A stretch of DNA of 46,522 bases, taken from assembly GCA_028282005.1 (NCBI GenBank), contig JANQIV010000151.1, forward strand, positions 1 to 46,522, in the 5' to 3' direction. Source of the DNA: Melioribacteraceae bacterium. GTDB taxonomy: Bacteria > Bacteroidota > Ignavibacteria > Ignavibacteriales > Melioribacteraceae. The translations under genes and the position numbers were made by a program. Of this stretch, positions 25,175-33,658 are shown one piece after another. How positions within the stretch are numbered: the first letter of the stretch is position 1; every line of letters begins with the position of its first letter. Under the pieces are notes generated by a model. The model did no database searches and had not been told where the DNA came from. It worked only from the letters and a program-made list of their open reading frames with translations.

Positions 25175-25881
25175 TTATTCCTCTCCATTAATAATACTTC
25201 GAATCCTATGTATTTATCGCTACCCATTTTCAAATATGCATTACTTTGATGACTTATTTGTGCTAATAGTTTTTTGTGGTAACTTTTTTCCCTTTCGGAT
25301 AAATTCTGCATCACATTTTCTAATTTTGACTTGCCAATTTTATAATAGTCAATTAATGAAGATGAAAAATCCTTTCGAGCAATAACATTGAATTTTCTTT
25401 CTTCATAATATTTTGTAATTTCATTTGAATTCAACGGATTCAAATTTGATGTTTCAAAAATGTCTTCTACAAAAGTTGGAACTTCATTTTCTTTTTTGGT
25501 TATCTCACCGACACATAATATTCCGGTTGGTTTCAATATCCTTTTAATTTCTTTAATTATTTTATTTCTTCTAAAATCTGAAATTGAAGCCTGAGCATAT
25601 ACAAAATCAAATTCAGAATTATCAAAGTCAGTGACTTCATAATCCATCAACCTAATTTTTACATCTTCATTTTCCAAATTCACTTTTGAATTCATTAAAG
25701 AATCATAATCCTCCACTATCAACTCAACCTGGCTATTTTCAATTTTATTTATTGATTGCACCGCAAATTCGCAGAATGCACCAACTACTAAAATCTTTTT
25801 ATCTGCCAAGTTAGTAAGAGATAAAAACATTTCAAGTTGGTTTGTTGAGCCTGGTATAAAAATTTTATCACTTTGAAACAT
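25171..25881 (-). CDS. Class I SAM-dependent methyltransferase
   Basis: 236 residues. The order of strands fits a class I methyltransferase: KKILVVGAFCEFAVQSI (motif I, with Phe-Cys-Glu in place of the usual Gly-rich turn), VELIVEDYDSLM, FDFVYAQASISDF and IKRILKPTGILCVGEIT (post-motif). The substrate is unknown. It overlaps the start of the RlmD gene by 4 nt and should be co-transcribed with it, so a role in RNA or translation is possible, though this rests on position alone. The altered motif I could weaken SAM binding. Confidence 0.75.
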   Translation of the reverse strand: MFQSDKIFIPGSTNQLEMFLSLTNLADKKILVVGAFCEFAVQSINKIENSQVELIVEDYDSLMNSKVNLENEDVKIRLMDYEVTDFDNSEFDFVYAQASISDFRRNKIIKEIKRILKPTGILCVGEITKKENEVPTFVEDIFETSNLNPLNSNEITKYYEERKFNVIARKDFSSSLIDYYKIGKSKLENVMQNLSEREKSYHKKLLAQISHQSNAYLKMGSDKYIGFEVLLMERNN

Positions 25882-26070
25882 TGTTTCCTTTCATTTTTAA
25901 GATTTAAAAATAGGTAATATTTAGCAGAAATATTGATTGCAGTAAAATAATTATGAATAATTACGATAATAAACTGACGAATAGCGTATAATGCTAAAAG
26001 ATAAAATGGTGAGTGAAAAATAGAAAATATTGAGCAAACAATAAAAAGGTACTTTCAAGATCAATTTTTA

Positions 26071-27234
26071 TTGAAAGTACTGATGGAAAATACTCCGGAC
26101 TCAATCTATTTTAAAGATCTTGAGAGCAGGTTCATAAAAGTCAGCAAAGGAACTCTCCGCAAGTTTAAAGTTAGCTCAGAAGAAGAATTGATAGGTAAAA
26201 CTGATTTTGACTTTTTTGACAATAAACATGCAACCGAAGCCCGTGATGATGAACTGGAAGTCATCAAAACCGGAAAAGCTTTTGATAACAAAGTTGAAAA
26301 AGAAGTGTGGCCAGATGGTAGGGTAACGTGGGTTTCAACCTCAAAGGTTCCTTTGAAAGATAATGAGGGAAATATAATTGGTACTTTCGGTATAACCAGA
26401 GATATAACTTCATACAAAGAAGCCGAAGAAAAAATAAAAAGTTATGTTAAAGAGTTAGAGTTAAACAAAGCATTGATTGAGGAAAAGGCAAAAGAATTAG
26501 GGAATGTGAACAGCAAACTTATCAATTCGGAAAAAAAATTGAAAAAAATGAATGCTAACAAAGATAAATTCTTTTCAATTATTTCTCATGATTTAAGAAG
26601 TCCGTTTTCATCACTACTAGGTCTTTCAGATTTTCTCAAATATGAATTAGGTGATATGGATAAAGAGGAAATCCAGCAATATATCTCTACACTTAATAAA
26701 TCTGCTCATGGAATTTACAAGTTGCTTGATAACCTCTTGCATTGGTCCAGTTTGCAAACCGGCAGATTGGAATACAAACCGGAAGAACTTAACCTGCGCG
26801 AATTAATTTTGAATATACTTCAATTGTACAATTCTAAAGCTTTTGAAAAAGAAATTACATTGACTATTGAGATAGCTGTTGATTCGATAGCTTATGCAGA
26901 TAATAATATGATTGATACTGTTGTTAGGAATTTGCTTAATAATTCGATTAAGTTTACAGAAACAGGCGGTGAGATCACGATAACAACAAAGAAAACTGAT
27001 GATGAAATTATAGTTTCTATTTCTGATAACGGAGTTGGTATCAATAAAAAAGATATTACTAAACTTTTCAGAATAGAAGAGCATTTTACCAACCTAGGAA
27101 CAGCAAATGAATCCGGAACCGGGCTCGGTTTGATTCTCTGCAAAGAATTCATTGAAAAGAACGGTGGCAAAATTTGGGTTGAAAGCAAAGAGGGAAAAGG
27201 AACAACTTTCTTTTTTTCTTTGCCGAAAGCATAA
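26071..27234 (+). CDS. PAS-domain sensor histidine kinase
   Basis: 387 residues counted from TTG 26071. The N-terminus carries one PAS domain with PAC motif (MENTPDSIYFKD, GTFGITRDITSYKEAE), then a coiled coil (118-165) and the H-box FSIISHDLRSPFSS (His173). The ATPase domain has NLLNNSIKFTETGG, SDNGVGINKKD and GTGLGLILCKEF. No membrane helix, so it is a cytoplasmic kinase. The open frame continues upstream from 26071 as NIEQTIKRYFQDQFL, and an ATG lies out of frame at 26006, separated from it by an A5 run; the true start may be that ATG if the run is misread. No response regulator is next to it. Confidence 0.88.
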   Translation: MKVLMENTPDSIYFKDLESRFIKVSKGTLRKFKVSSEEELIGKTDFDFFDNKHATEARDDELEVIKTGKAFDNKVEKEVWPDGRVTWVSTSKVPLKDNEGNIIGTFGITRDITSYKEAEEKIKSYVKELELNKALIEEKAKELGNVNSKLINSEKKLKKMNANKDKFFSIISHDLRSPFSSLLGLSDFLKYELGDMDKEEIQQYISTLNKSAHGIYKLLDNLLHWSSLQTGRLEYKPEELNLRELILNILQLYNSKAFEKEITLTIEIAVDSIAYADNNMIDTVVRNLLNNSIKFTETGGEITITTKKTDDEIIVSISDNGVGINKKDITKLFRIEEHFTNLGTANESGTGLGLILCKEFIEKNGGKIWVESKEGKGTTFFFSLPKA

Positions 27235-27238
27235 ATTA

Positions 27239-27646
27239 TTACGGTAACTTCGATTTCACCAAATTAAATAATAACACTCCAACCACAGCTCCAACAAAAG
27301 TTGCGATTGCAGCAAACTCACCTGCTCCAAGTTGAGCAAAAATTGGCCCCGGACAAGCACCGGTTATTGCCCACCCGATTCCAAAAAGTATTCCACCGAT
27401 TACAGTACCTTTGTTTAAGTCTTTACCTGAGTATACTAGGCTTTCGTTTGAAATACTTTTTACTTTCAATTTCTTCAATAACTGAACTGCGATAATTCCA
27501 GTAATAACCGCGGTGCCAATTATCAAATACATGTATGGTTCTTCAAAACGAAACATTTTTTGAATTCTGAACCAACTTATAACTTCTGACTCTGTAAGAA
27601 TTATTCCAAATATGCTTCCCAAAACTATTGATACGATATTATTCAT
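27239..27646 (-). CDS. YeeE/YedE family half-transporter (C-terminal half, DUF6691-like)
   Basis: 135 residues with four hydrophobic helices and the conserved GWAITGACPGPIFAQLGAG motif, whose Cys98 lies in the second half of TsuA/YeeE-type thiosulfate carriers. In full-length members both halves are fused; here the other half is the next gene upstream (27661-28140), 14 nt away. It probably forms a heterodimeric channel for reduced sulfur. Convergent with the histidine kinase, with a 4-nt gap. Confidence 0.87.
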   Translation of the reverse strand: MNNIVSIVLGSIFGIILTESEVISWFRIQKMFRFEEPYMYLIIGTAVITGIIAVQLLKKLKVKSISNESLVYSGKDLNKGTVIGGILFGIGWAITGACPGPIFAQLGAGEFAAIATFVGAVVGVLLFNLVKSKLP

Positions 27647-27660
27647 TTCATTTTTTTCAG

Positions 27661-28140
27661 TTAATTGAAAACATAATAATTAAAAAAAGTAAAAATAAGT
27701 CCGCCAACAAAGAAAGCTATTGTAGCAAACAAACTAGATTTTTGCAGCATTGATAAACCGCTAATTGAGTGGCCTGAAGTACAGCCGTTTGCATACCTTG
27801 TCCCAAAGCCAACTAGAATTCCGCCAATGAAAAGTTTTATTAATCCTGCTAAACTGTAATAATCATCCGGAAGAAATTGAGCATTTTCTTGGGAAAGAAA
27901 TTGTGTGGAAATTACGGCTCCGAGCACAATTCCGATTACGAAATAAAACTTCCATTTATGTTCTTTAAGATCGTAACCAAGAATTTTTGTCTTATTTTTA
28001 GGGAGAACTATTGAGCAGATATGAATCAAAGAAGAGGACAGCCCAAATATTTTATTGCCAACTAAAAGAATGGTTGGCACAAAAAGTCCGATAAGCAAAC
28101 CATAAACTAGCCAATCAAGATTGTCAAAAATAACATCCAT
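27661..28140 (-). CDS. YeeE/YedE family half-transporter (N-terminal half)
   Basis: 159 residues with four hydrophobic segments and the signature GFGTRYANGCTSGHSISGLS (Cys120). In TsuA this Cys is one of those that pass sulfur from thiosulfate across the membrane. It overlaps the OsmC gene by one base and precedes the other YedE half, so these three, with MetZ just upstream, form one transcription unit. Import of reduced sulfur for assimilation or removal is a reasonable inference. Confidence 0.87.
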   Translation of the reverse strand: MDVIFDNLDWLVYGLLIGLFVPTILLVGNKIFGLSSSLIHICSIVLPKNKTKILGYDLKEHKWKFYFVIGIVLGAVISTQFLSQENAQFLPDDYYSLAGLIKLFIGGILVGFGTRYANGCTSGHSISGLSMLQKSSLFATIAFFVGGLIFTFFNYYVFN

Positions 28141-28568
28141 TATGCACCATCATTTTCGCTGATTTCAAAAGAGTATTTTATTTCAACAGTCTTTTCAATT
28201 ATAGCTGCTACAGAACAGTATTTTTCCATTGATAGATTAACCGCACGTTCAACTTTTGAATGATCTAATTTACCCGTTAGTTTGAAAACTACATTTATAT
28301 ATTCAAACAAGGAAGGAACTTTATCTTTTTCTCTTTCAGCATCAATTTCAATTTGGAAATCATCAATTTGTTGTTTTTGTTTTTTTAGGATACTGATTAT
28401 ATCAATAGCGCTACAGCCTCCAATTCCCATGAGCAATAACTCCATTGGCCTTGCACCTTGATTGTGTCCGCCAATACTTTCTGCGGCATCAATGTTTACC
28501 GGGACATCCGAACTACCTTTTGCCCGGAAATGAAAATCATTATCAACTCTATTTAATTCAATTTTCAT
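28140..28568 (-). CDS. OsmC family peroxide/persulfide-type reductase
   Basis: 142 residues with the OsmC fold and both redox cysteines: Cys52 in GIGGCSAIDI and Cys118 in MEKYCSVAAI. The GGHNQGARPMELLLMGI turn places it among the YhfA-like branch rather than OsmC or Ohr proper. Family members reduce organic peroxides or protect against reactive sulfur species. Its position between MetZ and the YedE pair favours a role in sulfur chemistry. The gap to MetZ is 8 nt; the overlap with the next gene is 1 nt. Confidence 0.87.
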   Translation of the reverse strand: MKIELNRVDNDFHFRAKGSSDVPVNIDAAESIGGHNQGARPMELLLMGIGGCSAIDIISILKKQKQQIDDFQIEIDAEREKDKVPSLFEYINVVFKLTGKLDHSKVERAVNLSMEKYCSVAAIIEKTVEIKYSFEISENDGA

Positions 28569-28576
28569 CAGTTCTC

Positions 28577-29743
28577 CTATTTTGAATTTTCAAGCGCTTG
28601 AAGAATGTCTTTATGAACTTCATCAACATTTTCTAACCCAACAGAGACACGAAGAAGTCCGGGATAAATACTTACTTTCTCTCTTTCTCCGTCAGTAAGT
28701 TTTGAGTGAGTTGTAGATGCCGGGTGTGTAACGATAGTACGAGTATCACCAAGATTCGCAGTAATAGTTAGCATTTTTAAAGAATCAATAAATTTTTGTG
28801 CTCGTTCGTATCCGCCTTTAACAATAAAAGTTATAATGCCTCCGCCTAGCTTCATTTGTTTTTTAGCAAGCTCGTACTGAGGATGAGTCTCCAAAAATGG
28901 GTACTTTACAAATTTTATTTCCGGATTTCCGTTTAAGAGATTCGCAAGTTTGAATGCATTTTCGCAATGCTTCTCCATTCTAACAGCAAGTGTTTCCAAA
29001 CTTTTTGAGAGAACCCATGCGTTAAAAGGCGACATGGATGGGCCTGTTTGTCTCGCGAAAAATCTTATCTCTTGAATCAGATCAGCTTTCCCAACAATCA
29101 CACCGCCGATTACTCGTCCTTGTCCGTCAATAAATTTTGTTGCAGAGTGAGTTATTAAATCAGCACCATAGTCTGCCGGATTTTGTAAATACGGAGTTGC
29201 AAAACAATTGTCCACATTCAAAATTAGGTTATGTTTTTTCTTTAATTCGCAAACCCATTCTAAGTCAATAATTTCTAGCCCTGGATTTGAAGGAGTTTCA
29301 ATAAAAATCATCTTTGTATTTTCTTTGATATTTTTTTCCCATTCCTCAGGAGTACTCGCATCTACATAAGTGTAATCAATTCCCCATTTGGGCAGAATCT
29401 TTGTCAAAATTTGATGTGATGAACCAAACAACGAACGTGAAGCAAGAACATGATCTCCGGAAGAAAGCAAGGCAGCAAAACCCGCAAAGACTGCAGCCAT
29501 TCCTGATGCAAATGCAAAGCCATCTTCCGCATTTTCTAAAGTAGCAATTTTTTCAACAAACTCTGATGTATTTGGGTTTGAAAATCTTGAATATATATTT
29601 CCGTCAACCTCATCTGCGAACAAAGCTCTCCCGTGCTCTGCATTTTCAAAGGTAAAACTTGATGTTAAAAATAGTGGAACTGAGTGTTCTCTGAATTGTG
29701 ATTTGTCTGTTTGTATTCTAACTGATTTAGTTTCTTTATCCAT
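28577..29743 (-). CDS. metZ: O-succinylhomoserine sulfhydrylase / trans-sulfuration enzyme
   Basis: 388 residues of the Cys/Met metabolism PLP family. The cofactor lysine is Lys203 in HSATKFIDGQGR, and the Asp in NVDNCFATP is Asp178. The GQGR motif after the lysine distinguishes MetZ-type sulfhydrylases from most cystathionine gamma-synthases. It would make homocysteine from an activated homoserine and sulfide. A terminator-like hairpin lies only 25 nt upstream of its ATG, which suggests that transcription into it is regulated. Being in a sulfide/persulfide gene run, it may consume sulfide. The subfamily assignment is fairly sure, the exact substrate less so. Confidence 0.85.
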   Translation of the reverse strand: MDKETKSVRIQTDKSQFREHSVPLFLTSSFTFENAEHGRALFADEVDGNIYSRFSNPNTSEFVEKIATLENAEDGFAFASGMAAVFAGFAALLSSGDHVLASRSLFGSSHQILTKILPKWGIDYTYVDASTPEEWEKNIKENTKMIFIETPSNPGLEIIDLEWVCELKKKHNLILNVDNCFATPYLQNPADYGADLITHSATKFIDGQGRVIGGVIVGKADLIQEIRFFARQTGPSMSPFNAWVLSKSLETLAVRMEKHCENAFKLANLLNGNPEIKFVKYPFLETHPQYELAKKQMKLGGGIITFIVKGGYERAQKFIDSLKMLTITANLGDTRTIVTHPASTTHSKLTDGEREKVSIYPGLLRVSVGLENVDEVHKDILQALENSK

Positions 29744-29768
29744 TATTGAATCCTATTGTTTAATAAAA

Positions 29769-29796
29769 AAGTCTTTCTCCTGCTGGAAAAAGACTT
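29769..29796 (-). terminator. Terminator/attenuator hairpin in the metZ leader
   Basis: On the minus strand AAGTCTTTTTCC-AGCA-GGAGAAAGACTT forms a 12-bp stem with one mismatch and is followed by TTTTTTATTA. It ends 25 nt before the metZ start codon, too little for a separate promoter with leader, which implies an attenuation or readthrough switch. Confidence 0.7.
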
Positions 29797-29909
29797 TCTG
29801 AATTTGTTCACGGAAATAAGAATTATTTTATAAATATGCAATAAATTTATCGTTAACTTTTTAATACATGGATGAAACTAAAATTTATTAGAATATATTT
29901 TCAATAATT

Positions 29910-30095
29910 CTAATTTGAAATTCCAATTTTCTTCAAGATGTCATCCATTAAACACCATTTTGTAAGGGATGACTGCAATAAATTTATTCCCACAAATGCT
30001 GTAAATAAAAACCAATATGGACTTATAAAATATCCCAGTGCTATGCTAGCCAGAACAAAAGTTCCTGCAATTGCTCTAATTATTCTTTCTCTCAT
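29910..30095 (-). CDS. DUF2892 small membrane protein
   Basis: 61 residues: MRERIIRAIAGTFVLASIAL, a second helix and CLMDDILKKIGI at the end. This is the DUF2892 (YgaP-type transmembrane) family. In YgaP the same domain follows a rhodanese that carries persulfide sulfur; here the rhodanese part is absent. It stands between the PII-like gene and metZ, so a role with sulfur handling is suggested by family and context. The Cys in CLMDD is conserved in many members. Confidence 0.85.
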   Translation of the reverse strand: MRERIIRAIAGTFVLASIALGYFISPYWFLFTAFVGINLLQSSLTKWCLMDDILKKIGISN

Positions 30096-30143
30096 TTTAT
30101 ACCTCTTTTTTATGTAACGCAGATTTTAAATCTGCCTACTGTT

Positions 30144-30452
30144 TTAAATAAAATATTTTTCTACGGCTAATTGAAAAACTCTAATTGGATTGTTGCATTG
30201 ACAATCCTTGGAAAACTCTTTAATTGCTTGAACTAATTGGTCAGCGGTTACATCACTCATAAAAGTGAAAAACAGTTTTCCTTCCATAGCATCAAGAGTA
30301 TTTCCAAACCAGTTTTCACTTTCATCTGTATTTTCAAATAGTTTGAAATTATTCACGTCGGTTTCACTATATGACGGCACTTTATTTTCCTTGAAAATTT
30401 TACGAAGTTGTTCAGCATATTCTTCAATTGTTATTACTACAAGCAGTTTCAT
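30144..30452 (-). CDS. PII-like / DUF3240-like small protein in the RND operon
   Basis: 102 residues. The predicted strand-helix pattern (MKLLVVITIEEYAEQLRKIF, LFFTFMSDVTADQLVQAIKE) fits a ferredoxin-like, PII-type fold. Similar small proteins lie next to heavy-metal RND exporters. A CxC pair (DCQCNN) near residue 84 could bind metal or be modified by sulfur. It overlaps the RND gene by one base. The family assignment is moderate; it may regulate the exporter. Confidence 0.55.
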   Translation of the reverse strand: MKLLVVITIEEYAEQLRKIFKENKVPSYSETDVNNFKLFENTDESENWFGNTLDAMEGKLFFTFMSDVTADQLVQAIKEFSKDCQCNNPIRVFQLAVEKYFI

Positions 30453-33400
30453 TATTTGGCCTCCTTATTTTCGTATTTCTTTCTTTCAGTCATGTAATAA
30501 ATCAATGGAACAATTAACAGAGTTAATGCAGTTGATGCGATCGATCCGCCCATCAATGAAATTGCAAGTCCTTGAAAAATTGGATCGAGTAAAATTACAA
30601 ATGCGCCAATTACAACTGTGCCGGCGGTTAATAAAATAGGGGTAGTACGAACAGCACCAGCCTCAATAACTGCTTGTTTAATTGGGATTCCTTCTTTTAG
30701 TCTTAAGTCGATAAAGTCGATTAGCAGTACAGAGTTACGAACCATAATTCCGGCAAGTGCAATCATACCTATCATTGATGTAGCAGTGAAGAAGGCATCG
30801 AAGATTAAATGACCGACAAGTATCCCAACTAATGATAACGGGATTGCAACCATCATTACAATAGGTACCCTGAATGACTGGAACCATCCGATTATCAGCA
30901 TATAAATAATTACAAGTACTACTGCAAACGCTGCTCCCAAATCTCTAAATACTTCGTAAGTAATTTGCCATTCACCATCCCACTTCATTGTAATTTCCTC
31001 TTCTAAAAATGGTTGATGCGAATAAAGGGTTTTCATTTCAGTTCGATTAGCTTCGTTCATTTCAGCTATCTTTTCGTCGATATCCAAAATTGCATATACA
31101 GGACTTTCTAATTTACCGGCAACATCTGCAGTAATGTAAACTACTCTCTGCTGATTTTTACGGTAGATATTTTTATCCTGCAATTGCTCTTTAATAGTTA
31201 CTAATTCTGAAATTGGAATCATATTTCCGGTTTGTGACATTACAGCGATGTTTTTCAAATCTTCAATTGATGATCTTTCTTCTTCGGGCAGATTTAAGAA
31301 AATAGAAACCGGCTCTAATTCTTCCGGCTGGTAAATTGAAGAGGCTTGAATTCCATTTAGTGAAACAGCCACAGCTTGCACAACCTGCTGAGATGAAACT
31401 CCTGCCAGCATTGCTTTTTCTTTGTTTACTTCAAATTTGTATTCTATTTGATCATCTTCAACTAGCCAATCAACATCAACAACACCTTCAGTGTTTTCAA
31501 AAACTTCTTTGATTTCTTTTGCAGTTTCAATTTGCTTTTTATAATCCGGTCCGTAAATCTCAGCAACCAATGTTGATAGTACCGGTGGGCCAGGAGGCAC
31601 TTCAGCTATTTTTATATTTGCATTAAATTTATCTGCTATGGCTTGTAAAGGTTCTCGAACTCTTTTTGCGATGTCATGACTTTGTTCGCTTCTCTCGCTT
31701 TTTCCTAAAAGATTTACTTGAATGTCTGCAACGTTTGAACCTTTGCGTAAATCGTAGTGTCTTACTAATCCGTTAAAGTTTATTGGCGCTGCTGTGCCGG
31801 AGTAAATTTGATAGTTAGTTACTTCCGGTTGCGTTCTTAAATATGAAGCCAATTCTTTCGCAACAACATTTGTTCTTTCGAGTGTTGTGCCTTCAGGCAT
31901 GTCGATGATAACCTGGAATTCATTTTTGTTATCAAACGGAAGCATCTTTACAGCTACTAGTTTGAAATAAACCAACGACATTGAAGCTAGCAAGAGAAGT
32001 GTCACACCACCGATGAACAACCATCTGTATAAACTGTTATTTATTACCGGACGCATTGTTCTTTCATAAGCCTTGTAAATAAAGGTCTCTTTTAGATCGT
32101 ACTTCTTTTCGCCTTCTTTGTTTTTGGGATCATGCTTCAAAAACCTGTATGCGAGCCATGGCGTGATTATCAATGCGACAATCAATGAAAAGATCATTGC
32201 CAAAGAAGCCCCAATAGGCATTGGACTCATGTAAGGTCCCATCAATCCGGAAACAAAAGCCATAGGCAGTACGGAAGCGATAACAGTAAATGTCGCAAGA
32301 ATTGTTGGATTACCTACTTCGTTTATTGAGTTGATTGCTGCCTGCATAAACGGCAGTCTTTTCATTTTGAAATGACGGTGCATGTTTTCCGCAATAATGA
32401 TAGAATCGTCCACCACTATACCCGTCACAAACACAAGTGCAAAAAGGGTGATACGGTTTAGCGTGTAATCAAACATGTAATAAACAAAAAGAGTTAAAGC
32501 AAAAGTGATCGGCACAGAAGCAAAAACTACAAGTCCGCCTCGCCAGCCCATAGCAAGTGTAACGATTATAGTTACAGCGATAATTGCACCGAATAAGTGT
32601 TTTAATAATTCGCTTACTTTTTCAGAAGCTGTTTCACCGTAATTTCGTGTTATCTCAACATTTACGTCTGACGGGATTAAAACACCTTTTAGTTCTTCAG
32701 TTTTTGAGATGGCTAATTCAGCGATCTGCATTGCATCTGTTCCTTTTCTTTTTGAAACAGATATTGTAACTGCCGGATAATCTTTCACAATCAGTTCATT
32801 ATTTTGATTTCCAATACCTACTCCGTAACTCACATAATCTTTAGCTTCTTCAGGCCCATCTAAAATTTCGGCTACATTTTTTAAGTAAACCGGACTGCCA
32901 CCAAATACGCCGATTACTAAATTTTCAACATCTTCTTTTGATTCAAAAAAGTTTCCTGTCTCAACTAAATACTCTGTATCCCTTTGGCTAAACTTACCTG
33001 CGCTCGATTGTTGATTTGATCCTTGCAGTGTTTGAATTAAATAAAGAGGATCAATCGAGTAACCTTTCATTTTATTTTTGTCTAATTCAACTCTAATCTG
33101 TCTGCTTCTTCCACCGATTAATTTTGTATCCGCAACATCAGTTATCTTTTTGATTTCATTATTTAGTTCGGCAGCAATTCTTCTTAATTGAAAATCGTCA
33201 TAGTTTTCGCTCCAAAGTGTTAAAGCCAGAATCGGAACGTCGTCAATTGTTTTTGATTTTATAAACGGGAAAGAAACGTTGCGCGGAAATTTATCCATGT
33301 TGCGCATAATTTCATTGTAAAGTTTCACAAGACTTTCTTCCTGGTTTTCGCCAACATAGTATCGTACTATCAACATTGCCATTTCATTCATTGAAGTTGA

Positions 33401-33658
33401 GTAAACATATTCAACGCCGTCGATGTTGGAGATTATTTTTTCCAGCGGAATAGAGATTCTTTTTTCAACTTCTTCCGGGCTTGCTCCATGATACTGAACA
33501 AAAATATTTGCAATCGGCACACTTATTTGAGGCTCTTCTTCACGTGGAGTTAAGTAAGTACTGTAAACTCCAATCACCAACGCTGCGATCATTATCAGAG
33601 GAGTAAGCTTTGAGTTTATAAATGTTTGTGCAATACTTCCGGCTATACCTGCTTTCAT
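30452..33658 (-). CDS. RND efflux transporter permease
   Basis: 1068 residues with the full RND architecture: twelve transmembrane helices in two halves and two large periplasmic loops. The proton-relay pair is Asp417/Asp418 in VVDDSIIIAENM on helix 4, as in the HAE (AcrB-like) branch; the CusA-like heavy-metal branch has a different helix here, so a metal substrate is not shown by this motif. The N-terminus MKAGIAGSIAQTFINSKLTP is typical of a Bacteroidetes/Epsilonproteobacteria subgroup. It overlaps the adaptor gene by 4 nt (ATGA). The substrate is not known. Confidence 0.93.
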   Translation of the reverse strand: MKAGIAGSIAQTFINSKLTPLIMIAALVIGVYSTYLTPREEEPQISVPIANIFVQYHGASPEEVEKRISIPLEKIISNIDGVEYVYSTSMNEMAMLIVRYYVGENQEESLVKLYNEIMRNMDKFPRNVSFPFIKSKTIDDVPILALTLWSENYDDFQLRRIAAELNNEIKKITDVADTKLIGGRSRQIRVELDKNKMKGYSIDPLYLIQTLQGSNQQSSAGKFSQRDTEYLVETGNFFESKEDVENLVIGVFGGSPVYLKNVAEILDGPEEAKDYVSYGVGIGNQNNELIVKDYPAVTISVSKRKGTDAMQIAELAISKTEELKGVLIPSDVNVEITRNYGETASEKVSELLKHLFGAIIAVTIIVTLAMGWRGGLVVFASVPITFALTLFVYYMFDYTLNRITLFALVFVTGIVVDDSIIIAENMHRHFKMKRLPFMQAAINSINEVGNPTILATFTVIASVLPMAFVSGLMGPYMSPMPIGASLAMIFSLIVALIITPWLAYRFLKHDPKNKEGEKKYDLKETFIYKAYERTMRPVINNSLYRWLFIGGVTLLLLASMSLVYFKLVAVKMLPFDNKNEFQVIIDMPEGTTLERTNVVAKELASYLRTQPEVTNYQIYSGTAAPINFNGLVRHYDLRKGSNVADIQVNLLGKSERSEQSHDIAKRVREPLQAIADKFNANIKIAEVPPGPPVLSTLVAEIYGPDYKKQIETAKEIKEVFENTEGVVDVDWLVEDDQIEYKFEVNKEKAMLAGVSSQQVVQAVAVSLNGIQASSIYQPEELEPVSIFLNLPEEERSSIEDLKNIAVMSQTGNMIPISELVTIKEQLQDKNIYRKNQQRVVYITADVAGKLESPVYAILDIDEKIAEMNEANRTEMKTLYSHQPFLEEEITMKWDGEWQITYEVFRDLGAAFAVVLVIIYMLIIGWFQSFRVPIVMMVAIPLSLVGILVGHLIFDAFFTATSMIGMIALAGIMVRNSVLLIDFIDLRLKEGIPIKQAVIEAGAVRTTPILLTAGTVVIGAFVILLDPIFQGLAISLMGGSIASTALTLLIVPLIYYMTERKKYENKEAK

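Noticed and set aside
29744-29909. SAM riboswitch or T-box leader before metZ
   Set aside because: None of the conserved core sequences of SAM-I, SAM-II or T-box leaders was seen; only the terminator hairpin is supported.
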